Shown here: piece by piece, positions 1 through 7,480 of the stretch
How positions within the stretch are numbered: position 1 is the stretch's first letter
How the letters are laid out: each line of letters opens with the position of its first letter
Origin: CADCTB01 sp038231955
GTDB lineage: Bacteria > Actinomycetota > Acidimicrobiia > Acidimicrobiales > AC-14
Assembly: GCA_038231955.1 (NCBI GenBank)
Contig: JBBSIS010000016.1
Location: 1-26,961, forward strand
Reading direction: 5' to 3'
Length of the DNA stretch: 26,961 bases
The notes under the pieces: model-generated
The model's database searches: none
What the model was told of the DNA's origin: nothing
The model's input: only the letters and a program-made list of their open reading frames with translations
Translations under genes and position numbers: made by a program

Positions 1-125
1 CCGGGGCGGGGCCGGCGTCCCGTCGCCCGGACGCGCCATCCTTCGGCGACGAGGACCGGCACCAGCCGGGCGGCGATGAAGCCGGTGGCGCCGGTCACCA
101 GTGCAAGAGGCTGCGGGCTGGTCAT
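1..125 (-). CDS. NAD(P)-dependent epimerase/dehydratase, N-terminal fragment
   Basis: The first 41 codons of a gene run off the left edge of the window. The start is the ATG at 123-125. The peptide begins MTSPQPLALVTGATGFIAAR, and GATGFIAARLV is the Gly-rich Rossmann motif of extended short-chain dehydrogenases (NAD-dependent epimerase/dehydratase family), preceded by the usual hydrophobic beta strand. Only the dinucleotide-binding start is visible, so the substrate cannot be named. The start lies 21 nt after the stop of the serine hydrolase at 147-1301 on the same strand, so the two are probably co-transcribed. I infer an NAD(P)-binding enzyme acting on a sugar nucleotide or similar small molecule. 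Confidence 0.75.
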   Translation of the reverse strand, partial: MTSPQPLALVTGATGFIAARLVPVLVAEGWRVRATGRRPRP

Positions 126-146
126 GGTCGTAGACTGCCAGCTCGC

Positions 147-1301
147 TCACAAGCAGGCATAGAGCGCCTTGACCAGCCTGGCCGCCCGCCGGTCGGAGCC
201 GAGCGATGCGGTCAGCTGGTTCATGACGTAGCCGAAACCGACGCCGTGGGCCCGGTCGGCGAAGCCCACCGACCCGCCTGCGCCCTCGTGGCCGAACGCG
301 CCCGGGGCATGCGGCACCGACTTCGAGGGCAGCGAGAAACCGAGCCCGTAGGCGGTGTCGACAGCCAGCACCCGGTCGGGGCCGGCGGCTTGCGGGCGCG
401 AGGCCTCGTCGAGGGTCACAGTCGAGAGCACCCGGTCGCAGGCCAGCTCCCCGTACAGCCGGGCCAGAGAGGCTGCCGTGGTGATCCCACTGGCCGCCGG
501 CCACTCGGCCTGGTGCAGCTCGGGCGCATTGAACGACTCCACGTCGAACTGGCCGGGTGGATTGGCGAAGGCCCGGAAGGTCATCGACTCCACGTCCATG
601 ATGGCGGCCAGGAACGTCATGGCCGGGTCGTCGGGCCGACCGATGGCCAGGTCGAGGCGACCGGGCAGGAGCCGGGCGACGTCGACCTCACGTTCGGGCG
701 GTAGCCCCAGCCACATGTCGAGGCCCAACGGTCCGGCCACCTCGTCGGCCAGGATCCTCCCCACGCTACGCCCGTCGACCCGTCGCACCACTTCCCCGAC
801 CAGCCAGCCAAAGGTGAGCGGGTGGTAGCCGTGGGCGGTGCCCGGCTCCCACCTCGGCGTCTGGGCGGCCAGACGGGCGGCGACCAGGTCGGCGTCGTGG
901 CAGTCCTGAAAGGTGATGGGCTCGTCGAAGACAGGCAGGCCGGCCTGATGGGAGAGCAGGTGGCGGGTGGTGACCCCGCTCTTCCCGGCCGCGGCGAACT
1001 GCGGCCACGCCTCGGCCACCGGCGCGTCGATGTCGAGCGAATCCCGCTCCCACAGCAGCAGGGCGCACACGGCCGTCATGCCCTTGGTGGTGGAGTACAC
1101 GAGCGCCGGTGTCCGTTCCTCCCACAGTCGGCCGGTGTGTGGGTCGGCCAGGCCGCCCCAGAGGTCGACGACCAGGCGCCCGTCGACGCAGACGGCGGCG
1201 GCGGCACCGACCTCTCCCGGCTCAACGAAGTTGGCGACGAATGCCGCCCGAACAGGCTCGAAGCCCTCGGCGCACGTCCCCATGATCACCGCCGACGGCA
1301 T
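147..1301 (-). CDS. Serine hydrolase, beta-lactamase/EstB family
   Basis: 384 aa, the usual size for class C beta-lactamase-fold esterases and D-Ala peptidase-like enzymes. The catalytic SxxK is visible as STTK near residue 70 (context VYSTTKGMTAV). HLLSHQAGLP is the family's conserved block about 45 residues later. A C-terminal HEGAGG replaces the KTG box, as in EstB-like esterases. No signal peptide is visible, so the protein is probably cytoplasmic. The substrate is unknown: a lipid or polyketide ester is as likely as a beta-lactam. The ATG at 1299-1301 sits 6 nt downstream of TACCGT (minus strand 1313-1308), which favours this start over the internal ATG six codons later. It heads a unit with the epimerase fragment and is divergent from the kinase at 1346. 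Confidence 0.85.
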   Translation of the reverse strand: MPSAVIMGTCAEGFEPVRAAFVANFVEPGEVGAAAAVCVDGRLVVDLWGGLADPHTGRLWEERTPALVYSTTKGMTAVCALLLWERDSLDIDAPVAEAWPQFAAAGKSGVTTRHLLSHQAGLPVFDEPITFQDCHDADLVAARLAAQTPRWEPGTAHGYHPLTFGWLVGEVVRRVDGRSVGRILADEVAGPLGLDMWLGLPPEREVDVARLLPGRLDLAIGRPDDPAMTFLAAIMDVESMTFRAFANPPGQFDVESFNAPELHQAEWPAASGITTAASLARLYGELACDRVLSTVTLDEASRPQAAGPDRVLAVDTAYGLGFSLPSKSVPHAPGAFGHEGAGGSVGFADRAHGVGFGYVMNQLTASLGSDRRAARLVKALYACL

Positions 1302-1307
1302 CCGACG

Positions 1308-1313
1308 ACGGTA
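1308..1313 (-). promoter_or_regulatory. -10 box TACCGT for leaderless serine hydrolase mRNA
   Basis: TACCGT lies 6 nt before the ATG at 1301 on the minus strand and no Shine-Dalgarno sequence fits, so transcription probably starts at or next to the start codon. Inferred from pattern and spacing. Confidence 0.5.
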
Positions 1314-1332
1314 CGCCCTCGGGAAGGACGGG

Positions 1333-1338
1333 TACGTT
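1333..1338 (+). promoter_or_regulatory. -10 box TACGTT for leaderless kinase mRNA
   Basis: TACGTT is followed by 7 nt and then the GTG at 1346, with no Shine-Dalgarno sequence in between. It is divergent from the TACCGT box at 1308-1313 within a 44-bp intergenic region. Confidence 0.5.
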
Positions 1339-1345
1339 TGCGGCT

Positions 1346-2860
1346 GTGTTGAGCGCGGACGAGCAGGTGCCGACCGTGCCGACGGTGATCGCCGGGCGTT
1401 ACGAGGTCGCCGGCGAACTTGGGCGGGGCGGTATGGCCGAGGTGCGTGGCGGCACCGACCTGCGGCTCCGGCGCCCCGTCGCCGTCAAGTTCCTGCTTCC
1501 GGAGATGGCGGCCCGGGACGACATCCGCCGCCGGTTCGAAGCCGAGGCCCGTACAGCGGCGTCGCTGAGCCATCCCAACGCCGTCGCCGTTTTCGACACC
1601 GGCGAGCACGAGGGCCAGCCCTACATCGTGATGGAGCGCCTGCCCGGCGAGACCCTTGCCGACCGCATCGCCGCCGGCCCCGTCGACCCCGGATGGCTGC
1701 GGCCGATCGCCGGCGAGATCCTGGGGGCGCTCGCCGCCGCCCACGCCCTCGGGCTTGTCCATCGGGACGTGAAGCCCGGCAACATCCTTCTGACCGCCGA
1801 CGGCCATGCCAAGATCGCCGACTTCGGCATCGCCAAGAGCCTGGAGGGTTCTGCTGGTCTCGACGGCATAGCGGGACCGCCGGACCTGACGGGTACCGGC
1901 CTGCTCCTCGGTACTCCGGCCTACCTTGCGCCCGAACGGATCGACGGCGCGCCGGCCACGGCGCGCGCCGACATCTACGCCATGGGCATCGTGTTGTACG
2001 AGGCGCTGGCCGGGAAGCGGCCGTTCCCCGGCGACACGCCCCTCGCCGCAGCCCGAGCGGTGATGGCCGGCAGCTACCCCCCGCTGCAACAGGCGCGCCC
2101 CGGGCTCGACCCGGCCCTCGTCGCCGTTGTCGACCGGGCCATGGCGACCGACCCCGACCGTCGCTTCCCCTCGGCCACGGCCATGGCCGACGCGCTGGCC
2201 GCCTCAGGTTCCGCGGCCATCACCGCCGTCACGGCTGCGGCGGCCGGCACGCCCACGCTGGTTGACGTGCCGAGAGGGGCCGGCGCCACCTCTGTCCTCT
2301 CGGCGGCGGACCTTGGCCGGTCGCCGGTGGACGAGGCGCCGGGGATGCTGCCCCGCCGGCCGAGAGGTCGGGCCCCGCTCGTCTTGGTGGTGATCGTCGC
2401 GTTCGTCGCCCTCCTCGTCGCCGGGCTCAACCGCCGCTCCGGGCCCGACCCATCGCCGTCGGCCGCCGGCACCACCACGCCCGCGGCATCGCCGGAGGTC
2501 ACGACCACCGCTGCCCCCCTGCCTCTCACCCCCCTCGCCGGCGAACTGCGGGCCGCCGCCGGGCGCCTCACGTCGGCCGACGGGGTCCGCTCCGGTGAGG
2601 TGGCGACGCGGCTGCGCCAGGTGGCGGACCTGCTTCCGTCGGGCGGCGCCGGCCTAGCCGCCACCGAGGCGATCGTCGCCGTCGGCACCGCCCGCCTCGC
2701 CGGGCAGCTATCCGACGCCGCGACGATCTCCGCCGTCACCCTTCTCAGCCGCGTCCCCGGCGCCGCCGTCAACCCGTCGCAACCTGCACCCACTGCCTCG
2801 GCGACGAGCCCCACCCCGGGCAGCCCCGACGGGAAGGGCAAGGCCAAGAAGGGCGACTGA
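1346..2860 (+). CDS. Membrane Ser/Thr protein kinase (PknB-like, no PASTA)
   Basis: 504 aa. The N-terminal kinase domain (about 18-275) has every catalytic element: GRGGMAEV P-loop (26-33), VAVK lysine K48, HRDVKPGN catalytic loop with D141, DFG at 159-161, and the APER motif. A Pro/Ala-rich linker follows, then a transmembrane helix (about 344-361, LVLVVIVAFVALLVAG) and an outer tail of roughly 140 residues rich in Thr/Pro/Ala. PASTA repeats are absent, so muropeptide sensing as in PknB is not supported, and the signal sensed by the tail is unknown. The GTG start is chosen because it sits 7 nt after a -10 box and the kinase fold begins 17 residues in. It converges on the flavoprotein at 2914. 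Confidence 0.92.
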   Translation: MLSADEQVPTVPTVIAGRYEVAGELGRGGMAEVRGGTDLRLRRPVAVKFLLPEMAARDDIRRRFEAEARTAASLSHPNAVAVFDTGEHEGQPYIVMERLPGETLADRIAAGPVDPGWLRPIAGEILGALAAAHALGLVHRDVKPGNILLTADGHAKIADFGIAKSLEGSAGLDGIAGPPDLTGTGLLLGTPAYLAPERIDGAPATARADIYAMGIVLYEALAGKRPFPGDTPLAAARAVMAGSYPPLQQARPGLDPALVAVVDRAMATDPDRRFPSATAMADALAASGSAAITAVTAAAAGTPTLVDVPRGAGATSVLSAADLGRSPVDEAPGMLPRRPRGRAPLVLVVIVAFVALLVAGLNRRSGPDPSPSAAGTTTPAASPEVTTTAAPLPLTPLAGELRAAAGRLTSADGVRSGEVATRLRQVADLLPSGGAGLAATEAIVAVGTARLAGQLSDAATISAVTLLSRVPGAAVNPSQPAPTASATSPTPGSPDGKGKAKKGD

Positions 2861-2891
2861 CGGTGCCGGCTGGCAACAGCGATCACGCTCG

Positions 2892-2906
2892 CCTGGAACC
2901 ACCAGG
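2892..2906. terminator. Small hairpin between convergent genes
   Basis: CCTGG, a 5-nt loop AACCA, then CCAGG lies in the 53-bp gap between the converging kinase and flavoprotein stops. The stem is only 5 bp and has no T-run, so a terminator role is weakly supported. Confidence 0.25.
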
Positions 2907-2913
2907 ACGGGTG

Positions 2914-4326
2914 CTACTTCTCCTTGCGGACCAGCCAGCGCAGGCGCTTGGCGCCCTCGAAGGCGGCCTCTCCCGCCAACTGGCCGATGCCGGTCGACAG
3001 CGTCGGGTAGACGTGGATGAGGCCGGCGAGCTCGGCCAGCTTCATACCCTCGTGGATGGCCACGGCCAGCTCGTGGATCATCTCCCCCGCCGAGGGGGCG
3101 AGGATGTGGGCGCCGACCACCCTGCCCTTGGCCGTCACCACCACGATGGCGCCCTCCGACGCGCTCTCGGCCCGGGCCCGGTCCGAGTGGGCCAGCTCCA
3201 TCCGCCACACCTCGACGTCGTCGCCGTGCCTCGTCTCCGCCTCGGCCACCGTGAGCCCGGCGTGGGCCAGCTCCGGGTCGGTGAAGGTGCACCACGGCAC
3301 GAAGTCGGTGACCTTTCCCTTCCCCGGGTAGAAGGCATCGCGCACGGCCCGCACCGCCTCGTAGGCCGCGGAATGGGTGAAGAGAAAGCGACCAGCCACG
3401 TCGCCGGCGGCGTAGATCGACGGCACGCTGGTGCGCATCCTCTCGTCGACCTCGATACCCCGCCGGCCGACCTTCACGCCGACCTCCTCGAGGCCCAGGC
3501 CCTCGACGTTGGGCCGGCGCCCCACCGCCACGAGGAGCTCCTCCGCCTCCCACCGGGCCGGCTCCCCCGCCTCGGCTCCGAAGACGATCTTGCGGCCATC
3601 GGCCACTGCGATCCGCTCGGTCTCCACGTTCAGCCGCAGGTCGACACCCTCGTCGCGCAGCGTGCGGGTGAGCACGGCGACCAGATCGGCCTCGTCACGC
3701 GGCAGGATGCCGGCGTCTTTCTGCAACACCGTGATGACGATCCCCAGCCGTGAGAAGGCCTGGGCCATCTCGATGGCGATCGGCCCCCCGCCGATCATGA
3801 TCACGCTCCTCGGTGCCCGGTCGATATCGAAGACGTTCTCGCTGGTGAGGAAGCCCGCCTCCTTCAACCCCTCGATTTCCGGGACCACCGGGTGGCTGCC
3901 GGTGCAGATGAGGATGACTCGCGTCTCCAGCTGCCGCTCCTCCCCCAGGATCTCGACGGTGTTGGGCCCGACGATCCGGGCCTGACCGGGAATGATCTCT
4001 ATGCCCATGGCTGCGTAGCGGTCGGGGCTGTCGTCGGTGGTGGCCACCTCGGCCTGGACGGCGCGGATGCGCGCCCACACCAGAGACGTGTCGATCTCGA
4101 AGTCCACCGCCGGCAGGCCGTACCGGGGTGCGGTCCGCATGGTGTGGGCCGCCTTCGCCGAGGCCAGCAGGGTCTTGGACGGGACGCAACCGGTCCACAG
4201 GCAGTCGCCCCCCACCCTCGCCCGCTCGACGACCGCCACCCGCAGGCCGATGGTGGCGGCGAACTCGGCGCCCACCATTCCACCGGAGCCCATTCCCACG
4301 ATGACCAGGTCGTATCGACTCGCCAT
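2914..4326 (-). CDS. FAD pyridine nucleotide-disulfide oxidoreductase (Lpd/MerA/RclA-like)
   Basis: 470 aa, full length for class I flavin disulfide reductases. GMGSGG (11-16) binds FAD. GGDCLWTGCVPSK carries the redox pair C42/C47 with the family's CxxxxC spacing. GGGPIAIEMAQAFSRLG is the NAD(P)H Rossmann motif. YAAGDVAGR is the second FAD motif, and a dimerisation domain follows. The C-terminal block reads IHVYPTLSTG where lipoamide dehydrogenases have the catalytic HPTxxE pair: His is replaced by Tyr and the Glu is missing. This points to the mercuric reductase/RclA-like branch rather than a true dihydrolipoamide dehydrogenase. No MerA heavy-metal domain or C-terminal Cys pair is present and no mer or sulfur genes are nearby, so the electron acceptor is unknown. 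Confidence 0.85.
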   Translation of the reverse strand: MASRYDLVIVGMGSGGMVGAEFAATIGLRVAVVERARVGGDCLWTGCVPSKTLLASAKAAHTMRTAPRYGLPAVDFEIDTSLVWARIRAVQAEVATTDDSPDRYAAMGIEIIPGQARIVGPNTVEILGEERQLETRVILICTGSHPVVPEIEGLKEAGFLTSENVFDIDRAPRSVIMIGGGPIAIEMAQAFSRLGIVITVLQKDAGILPRDEADLVAVLTRTLRDEGVDLRLNVETERIAVADGRKIVFGAEAGEPARWEAEELLVAVGRRPNVEGLGLEEVGVKVGRRGIEVDERMRTSVPSIYAAGDVAGRFLFTHSAAYEAVRAVRDAFYPGKGKVTDFVPWCTFTDPELAHAGLTVAEAETRHGDDVEVWRMELAHSDRARAESASEGAIVVVTAKGRVVGAHILAPSAGEMIHELAVAIHEGMKLAELAGLIHVYPTLSTGIGQLAGEAAFEGAKRLRWLVRKEK

Positions 4327-4372
4327 GCGCCGGCCCCCTTACCCCTCGCACATGATCGGGACTGTACCGCCG

Positions 4373-4378
4373 TACGAT
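4373..4378 (+). promoter_or_regulatory. -10 box TACGAT, predicts leaderless start at GTG 4386
   Basis: TACGAT overlaps the ATG at 4377. With the 7-nt spacing seen elsewhere in the window, transcription would begin at the in-frame GTG at 4386, three codons later. Confidence 0.45.
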
Positions 4379-5615
4379 GACGCCCGTGCCCTTCGGTGAG
4401 GACGCCCGCGGCGTCGACCTGATCTTCGGGCTGGCCCTGTTGGGCACGCTCGTCATGCTGGCGCGCCGCCGACGCTCCTTCTGGGACCGCGACTTCACCG
4501 CCGACGACCGCCGCCTGGCCACCCAGGCGGCGGTGTTCGTGGTCCCACCGGTGATCGTGCTGATCCACGAGCTCGGCCACATCGTCGGGGCGTGGGCCGT
4601 CGGCGGTCGTGTGCTCGGCTTCCACTACGGCCTCATCGAGGGCTCCGTCACCGTGGCTGGAGGCCTCTCACCGAGCGCTGACTGGTTCGTGGCCCTGGCC
4701 GGCAATCTGGCCGGGGGCCTGCTCGGTCTGGCCATGGCGGTCGTGGGCGCCCGCAGCACCCGTCCGCGAAGGCCGCTCCGCCACGTGCTCATCATGGGTG
4801 GCCTGCTCGAGATGGGGTTCCACCTGCTGATGTACCCGCTGCTCTCCCTCTCGTCCAGCACCGGCGACTGGACGGTCATCTACGACTTCTCGGCCACGCC
4901 CTTCCTGTGCGCGTTGACCGTCGCCGTCCATGCCGCCGCCCTGGTTGCCACCGTGCGGTGGTGGCGCGGACATCTCCGACGCACGCTGTTCAACGTCGAC
5001 CACGCCCTCGACGGTGAGGTTGCCGCCCTGGAGGCCGCCCTGCGCCTGGCTCCCCAGGATCCCGAGCCGGTCATCGAGCTGGCGATGCTCTATGCCCGCA
5101 ATGCAGACATGGCCCTGGCCCGGGCCACACTGGAGTCGGCACCCCGGCTGGTCGGCCCGGGCGCGGCCCGGCTGCACCTGGTGCGGGCCCGCGTCGCGCT
5201 GTTCGAGGACCGGTGGAACCAGGCCTACATCGCCGCTCGCGAGGGTCTGGACGCGCTCGACGACCACGACGCTTCAGAAGTGGGCCAGCGCCTCTGGGCC
5301 AACGTGGGCCTGGCCCTGGCCGCCATGCAACGGCCGGCCCAGGCGCTCGACGCGTTCGCCCACCTGGGCTCACCGGTGGTCGACGACCCCCGGATCCGCT
5401 ATGCCCGAGGACTGGCCCGCATGGCTACCGGTGACGCCCTCGGCGGCCAAGGCGACCTGGCCAATGTGGTCGATTGGCGCCCGGAAGGCGACCTGCTGCG
5501 CCAGTGGGCCGAGGCCCGCCTGGTCGGTGGCGAGCCGCCCGTCCCCGACGACCGCGACCGCCCGAGTTATGCCCGTCGCACCAAGGCGCCGCCCGCCCCC
5601 GTGGCCGGCGTGTAG
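4377..5615 (+). CDS. M50-like membrane metalloprotease with TPR-like C-terminus
   Basis: 412 aa. A first transmembrane helix (about 13-29) is followed by a hydrophobic segment carrying HELGH (H64, E65, H68), the HExxH zinc motif in the membrane-embedded setting of site-2/M50-type peptidases. Further hydrophobic segments lie near 103-124, 136-158 and 172-192. The classical NPDG third-ligand motif of M50 is not visible; AGNLAGG sits near that position. The C-terminal half (about 205-385) is Ala-rich amphipathic helix pairs of TPR type, predicted to face the cytoplasm. I infer an intramembrane protease or a relative that has lost activity, with the repeats binding a partner. The start is either ATG 4377 or GTG 4386, which fits the -10 box at 4373 better. 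It is divergent from the flavoprotein. Confidence 0.7.
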   Translation: MTPVPFGEDARGVDLIFGLALLGTLVMLARRRRSFWDRDFTADDRRLATQAAVFVVPPVIVLIHELGHIVGAWAVGGRVLGFHYGLIEGSVTVAGGLSPSADWFVALAGNLAGGLLGLAMAVVGARSTRPRRPLRHVLIMGGLLEMGFHLLMYPLLSLSSSTGDWTVIYDFSATPFLCALTVAVHAAALVATVRWWRGHLRRTLFNVDHALDGEVAALEAALRLAPQDPEPVIELAMLYARNADMALARATLESAPRLVGPGAARLHLVRARVALFEDRWNQAYIAAREGLDALDDHDASEVGQRLWANVGLALAAMQRPAQALDAFAHLGSPVVDDPRIRYARGLARMATGDALGGQGDLANVVDWRPEGDLLRQWAEARLVGGEPPVPDDRDRPSYARRTKAPPAPVAGV

Positions 5616-5627
5616 GCCGATCTCACC

Positions 5628-5655
5628 GGCCCCGGCTCACTGGCCCCGGCTCACT
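5628..5655. repeat. Perfect 14-bp tandem duplication
   Basis: GGCCCCGGCTCACT occurs at 5628-5641 and again at 5642-5655, directly abutting. The right copy contains the stop codon of the haem peroxidase (minus strand, 5651-5653) and the left copy provides an extra out-of-gene copy of the same stretch. It looks like a recent replication-slippage duplication between convergent genes. Confidence 0.85.
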
Positions 5656-7336
5656 GGCCGCGCTGGTCGGGGGCCACGCCTGCCAACGTCAGGAAGTCGA
5701 CCATGTCGAATTGACCCCGGCCCAGGTGGGAAGACAGGGTCGGCTGCCAGGACGGCTGGGCCCGAAGGTACGACTCGGGATCGAGCTGCAGCAGACCGAT
5801 GATGACCTCGGCCACGATCCGGCCGGCCACTGGTCCCAGTCGGAGGCCGTCCTGGGTCACTTCCGCCTCCTTGAGGCCGTAGTACCACAGCGGTGTCGAC
5901 CGTTCGAGGCCGAGCCCATAGCCGGCCAGTTCCCGCAGGTCGCCGGGGCTGAGCGGCGCCATCCCCATCCGCTGCGCCAGGAGCTGCCCCGATGGAAGGC
6001 TCCAGGTCACCTGGCGGAGGAGGTTCCGCTGGGGCAGCGACGTGGGCCCGTCGTGGCTGGCGATGACCCCCAAGGGGAGGTTCATCAACGGCGTGGAAAT
6101 CTTGGTGTCGATCCTCTTGGTGAATTTGGCCTGCCCATCGCCGAAGTCGAAGAAGGTCTGCCAACCGATGAAGCGCCGGGGCGAGCGAAAACCGCCCCGG
6201 AGGTCGGCGGGGTCGGCGGAGCCCTCGTTCGAGGGATCGAAGACGAAGCCGAAGAATGGTCCGCCGACGTTGCCGGGCGCGGTATCACCAGCCAGGTTGG
6301 CCCGGTACGATGGCCTGACCATCGAGTGACCGAAACGGTAGGCCGCCCCCTGGAACTCGACAGGCATGAACGCCCCCGCCCTCGGTCGGTAGAACCGGGG
6401 GCCCTGGCGCAGCACGTCGTTGACGGTCCCCTGGCCCACGAACAGCGGCAGGAACTGGTGGAGGATCATCCAGTGGTAGTGCCAGGTGGTGAGCTGACGG
6501 GCCCGGGCGAACGCCTCCCCGGTCTCGGTCACCCCGGCCTGGCGCAGGCCATCGACGGCGTTGTTGTGGAAGAGGATGAACGCCTGGTGGAGGCCGGAGA
6601 CCACGAGGTTCTCGTCGTTGCGGGGATCACCGATGATGGCGGTGCCGTTCTCGTCGCGAGGCATGTCCTCGAACCGACCGCCCGTGCCGATACGCAACTT
6701 GGCCCGGTTGGCCGGGTCGTACAGCAGCTGGCCGGCGACGAAGCCATCCCCGTAGACGGTGTCGAGGTTGAAGGCCGGTGTACGGAAGTTGCGGGCAGCC
6801 TCCGGTTCGGTCGCCGCGAACGACGCCTTGCCGTCGTAGAGCGCGGACGAGGCATCGAAGGTGACGTCGTGGTCCATGAACTGGCCCATGAACGTCACCC
6901 CCGCCGTGTGCGTCGGGTTGTCGCGATTGATGAGGCTGAGAGCCGGGTCGATGATCAGGTTCTTCGGCCCGGCGCCCAGCTCGTCCTTGGCGTCGAGGAT
7001 GCCGCCCGCCTTGCCGATGTCGAGCAGCGCGGCGTACAGCTGCGCCGAGGGTTTGGCGAAGGAGGGAAGACCAGGGAACATGCGCCCGAAGTTCTGGGAG
7101 CCTGCCGCCGTGCAGAGGCCGCCCGGCCGCGCCTCCTCGGCGACGGCCGCGGCAGGGCGGCCGAGGACGCCGGTCGGGCCTAGGGCGACCGCCCCCGCGC
7201 CCGCGGCCATGCCGCCCAGCATGCGGCGACGGCTGACACCTCCCGCCGGCCGGTCGACTTGGTCGTCGCTCGCTTGATGGGCCTTCACCGCCGGGCGGAG
7301 CCGGAGGCGTTTGCGGTCGTCGATCGGATCCTTCAC
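5651..7336 (-). CDS. Animal-type haem peroxidase with Tat signal
   Basis: About 561 aa. A twin-arginine signal is seen in the N-terminal region (SRRRMLGGMAAGAGAVAL) followed by an Ala/Pro-rich stretch, so export by Tat is likely. The peroxidase-cyclooxygenase fold is marked by GQFMDHDVTF, with the distal haem His near residue 156, by IGDPRNDEN and HNNAVD, and by AYRFGHSMVRPSY, with the proximal His near 337. It should bind haem b, possibly covalently, and oxidise halides or organic substrates with H2O2; the substrate is unknown. I prefer the GTG at 7336 because GGAGG lies 4 nt upstream. The in-frame ATG at 7366 has no ribosome-binding site. It converges on the HELGH protein, with a tandem duplication at the stop. 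Confidence 0.88.
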   Translation of the reverse strand: MKDPIDDRKRLRLRPAVKAHQASDDQVDRPAGGVSRRRMLGGMAAGAGAVALGPTGVLGRPAAAVAEEARPGGLCTAAGSQNFGRMFPGLPSFAKPSAQLYAALLDIGKAGGILDAKDELGAGPKNLIIDPALSLINRDNPTHTAGVTFMGQFMDHDVTFDASSALYDGKASFAATEPEAARNFRTPAFNLDTVYGDGFVAGQLLYDPANRAKLRIGTGGRFEDMPRDENGTAIIGDPRNDENLVVSGLHQAFILFHNNAVDGLRQAGVTETGEAFARARQLTTWHYHWMILHQFLPLFVGQGTVNDVLRQGPRFYRPRAGAFMPVEFQGAAYRFGHSMVRPSYRANLAGDTAPGNVGGPFFGFVFDPSNEGSADPADLRGGFRSPRRFIGWQTFFDFGDGQAKFTKRIDTKISTPLMNLPLGVIASHDGPTSLPQRNLLRQVTWSLPSGQLLAQRMGMAPLSPGDLRELAGYGLGLERSTPLWYYGLKEAEVTQDGLRLGPVAGRIVAEVIIGLLQLDPESYLRAQPSWQPTLSSHLGRGQFDMVDFLTLAGVAPDQRGQ

Positions 7337-7480
7337 AGGTCCTCCATCAGGGTGCGTCGTTACCATCCAGAGCCCGCCGGCATGGTGCGTGATACGAAGT
7401 TCTGCACGGAGTTCGCAAGCGACCCGGACTCTATGTCGATCGACAGGAAATAGCCCTGGCGTGTCGGGGAGCTGGCGCAG

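Noticed and set aside
5474..7183. A 569-codon plus-strand frame across the haem peroxidase
   Set aside because: Antisense shadow in GC-rich DNA; Arg/Gly/Pro-rich with no motifs, while the minus strand encodes a recognisable peroxidase.
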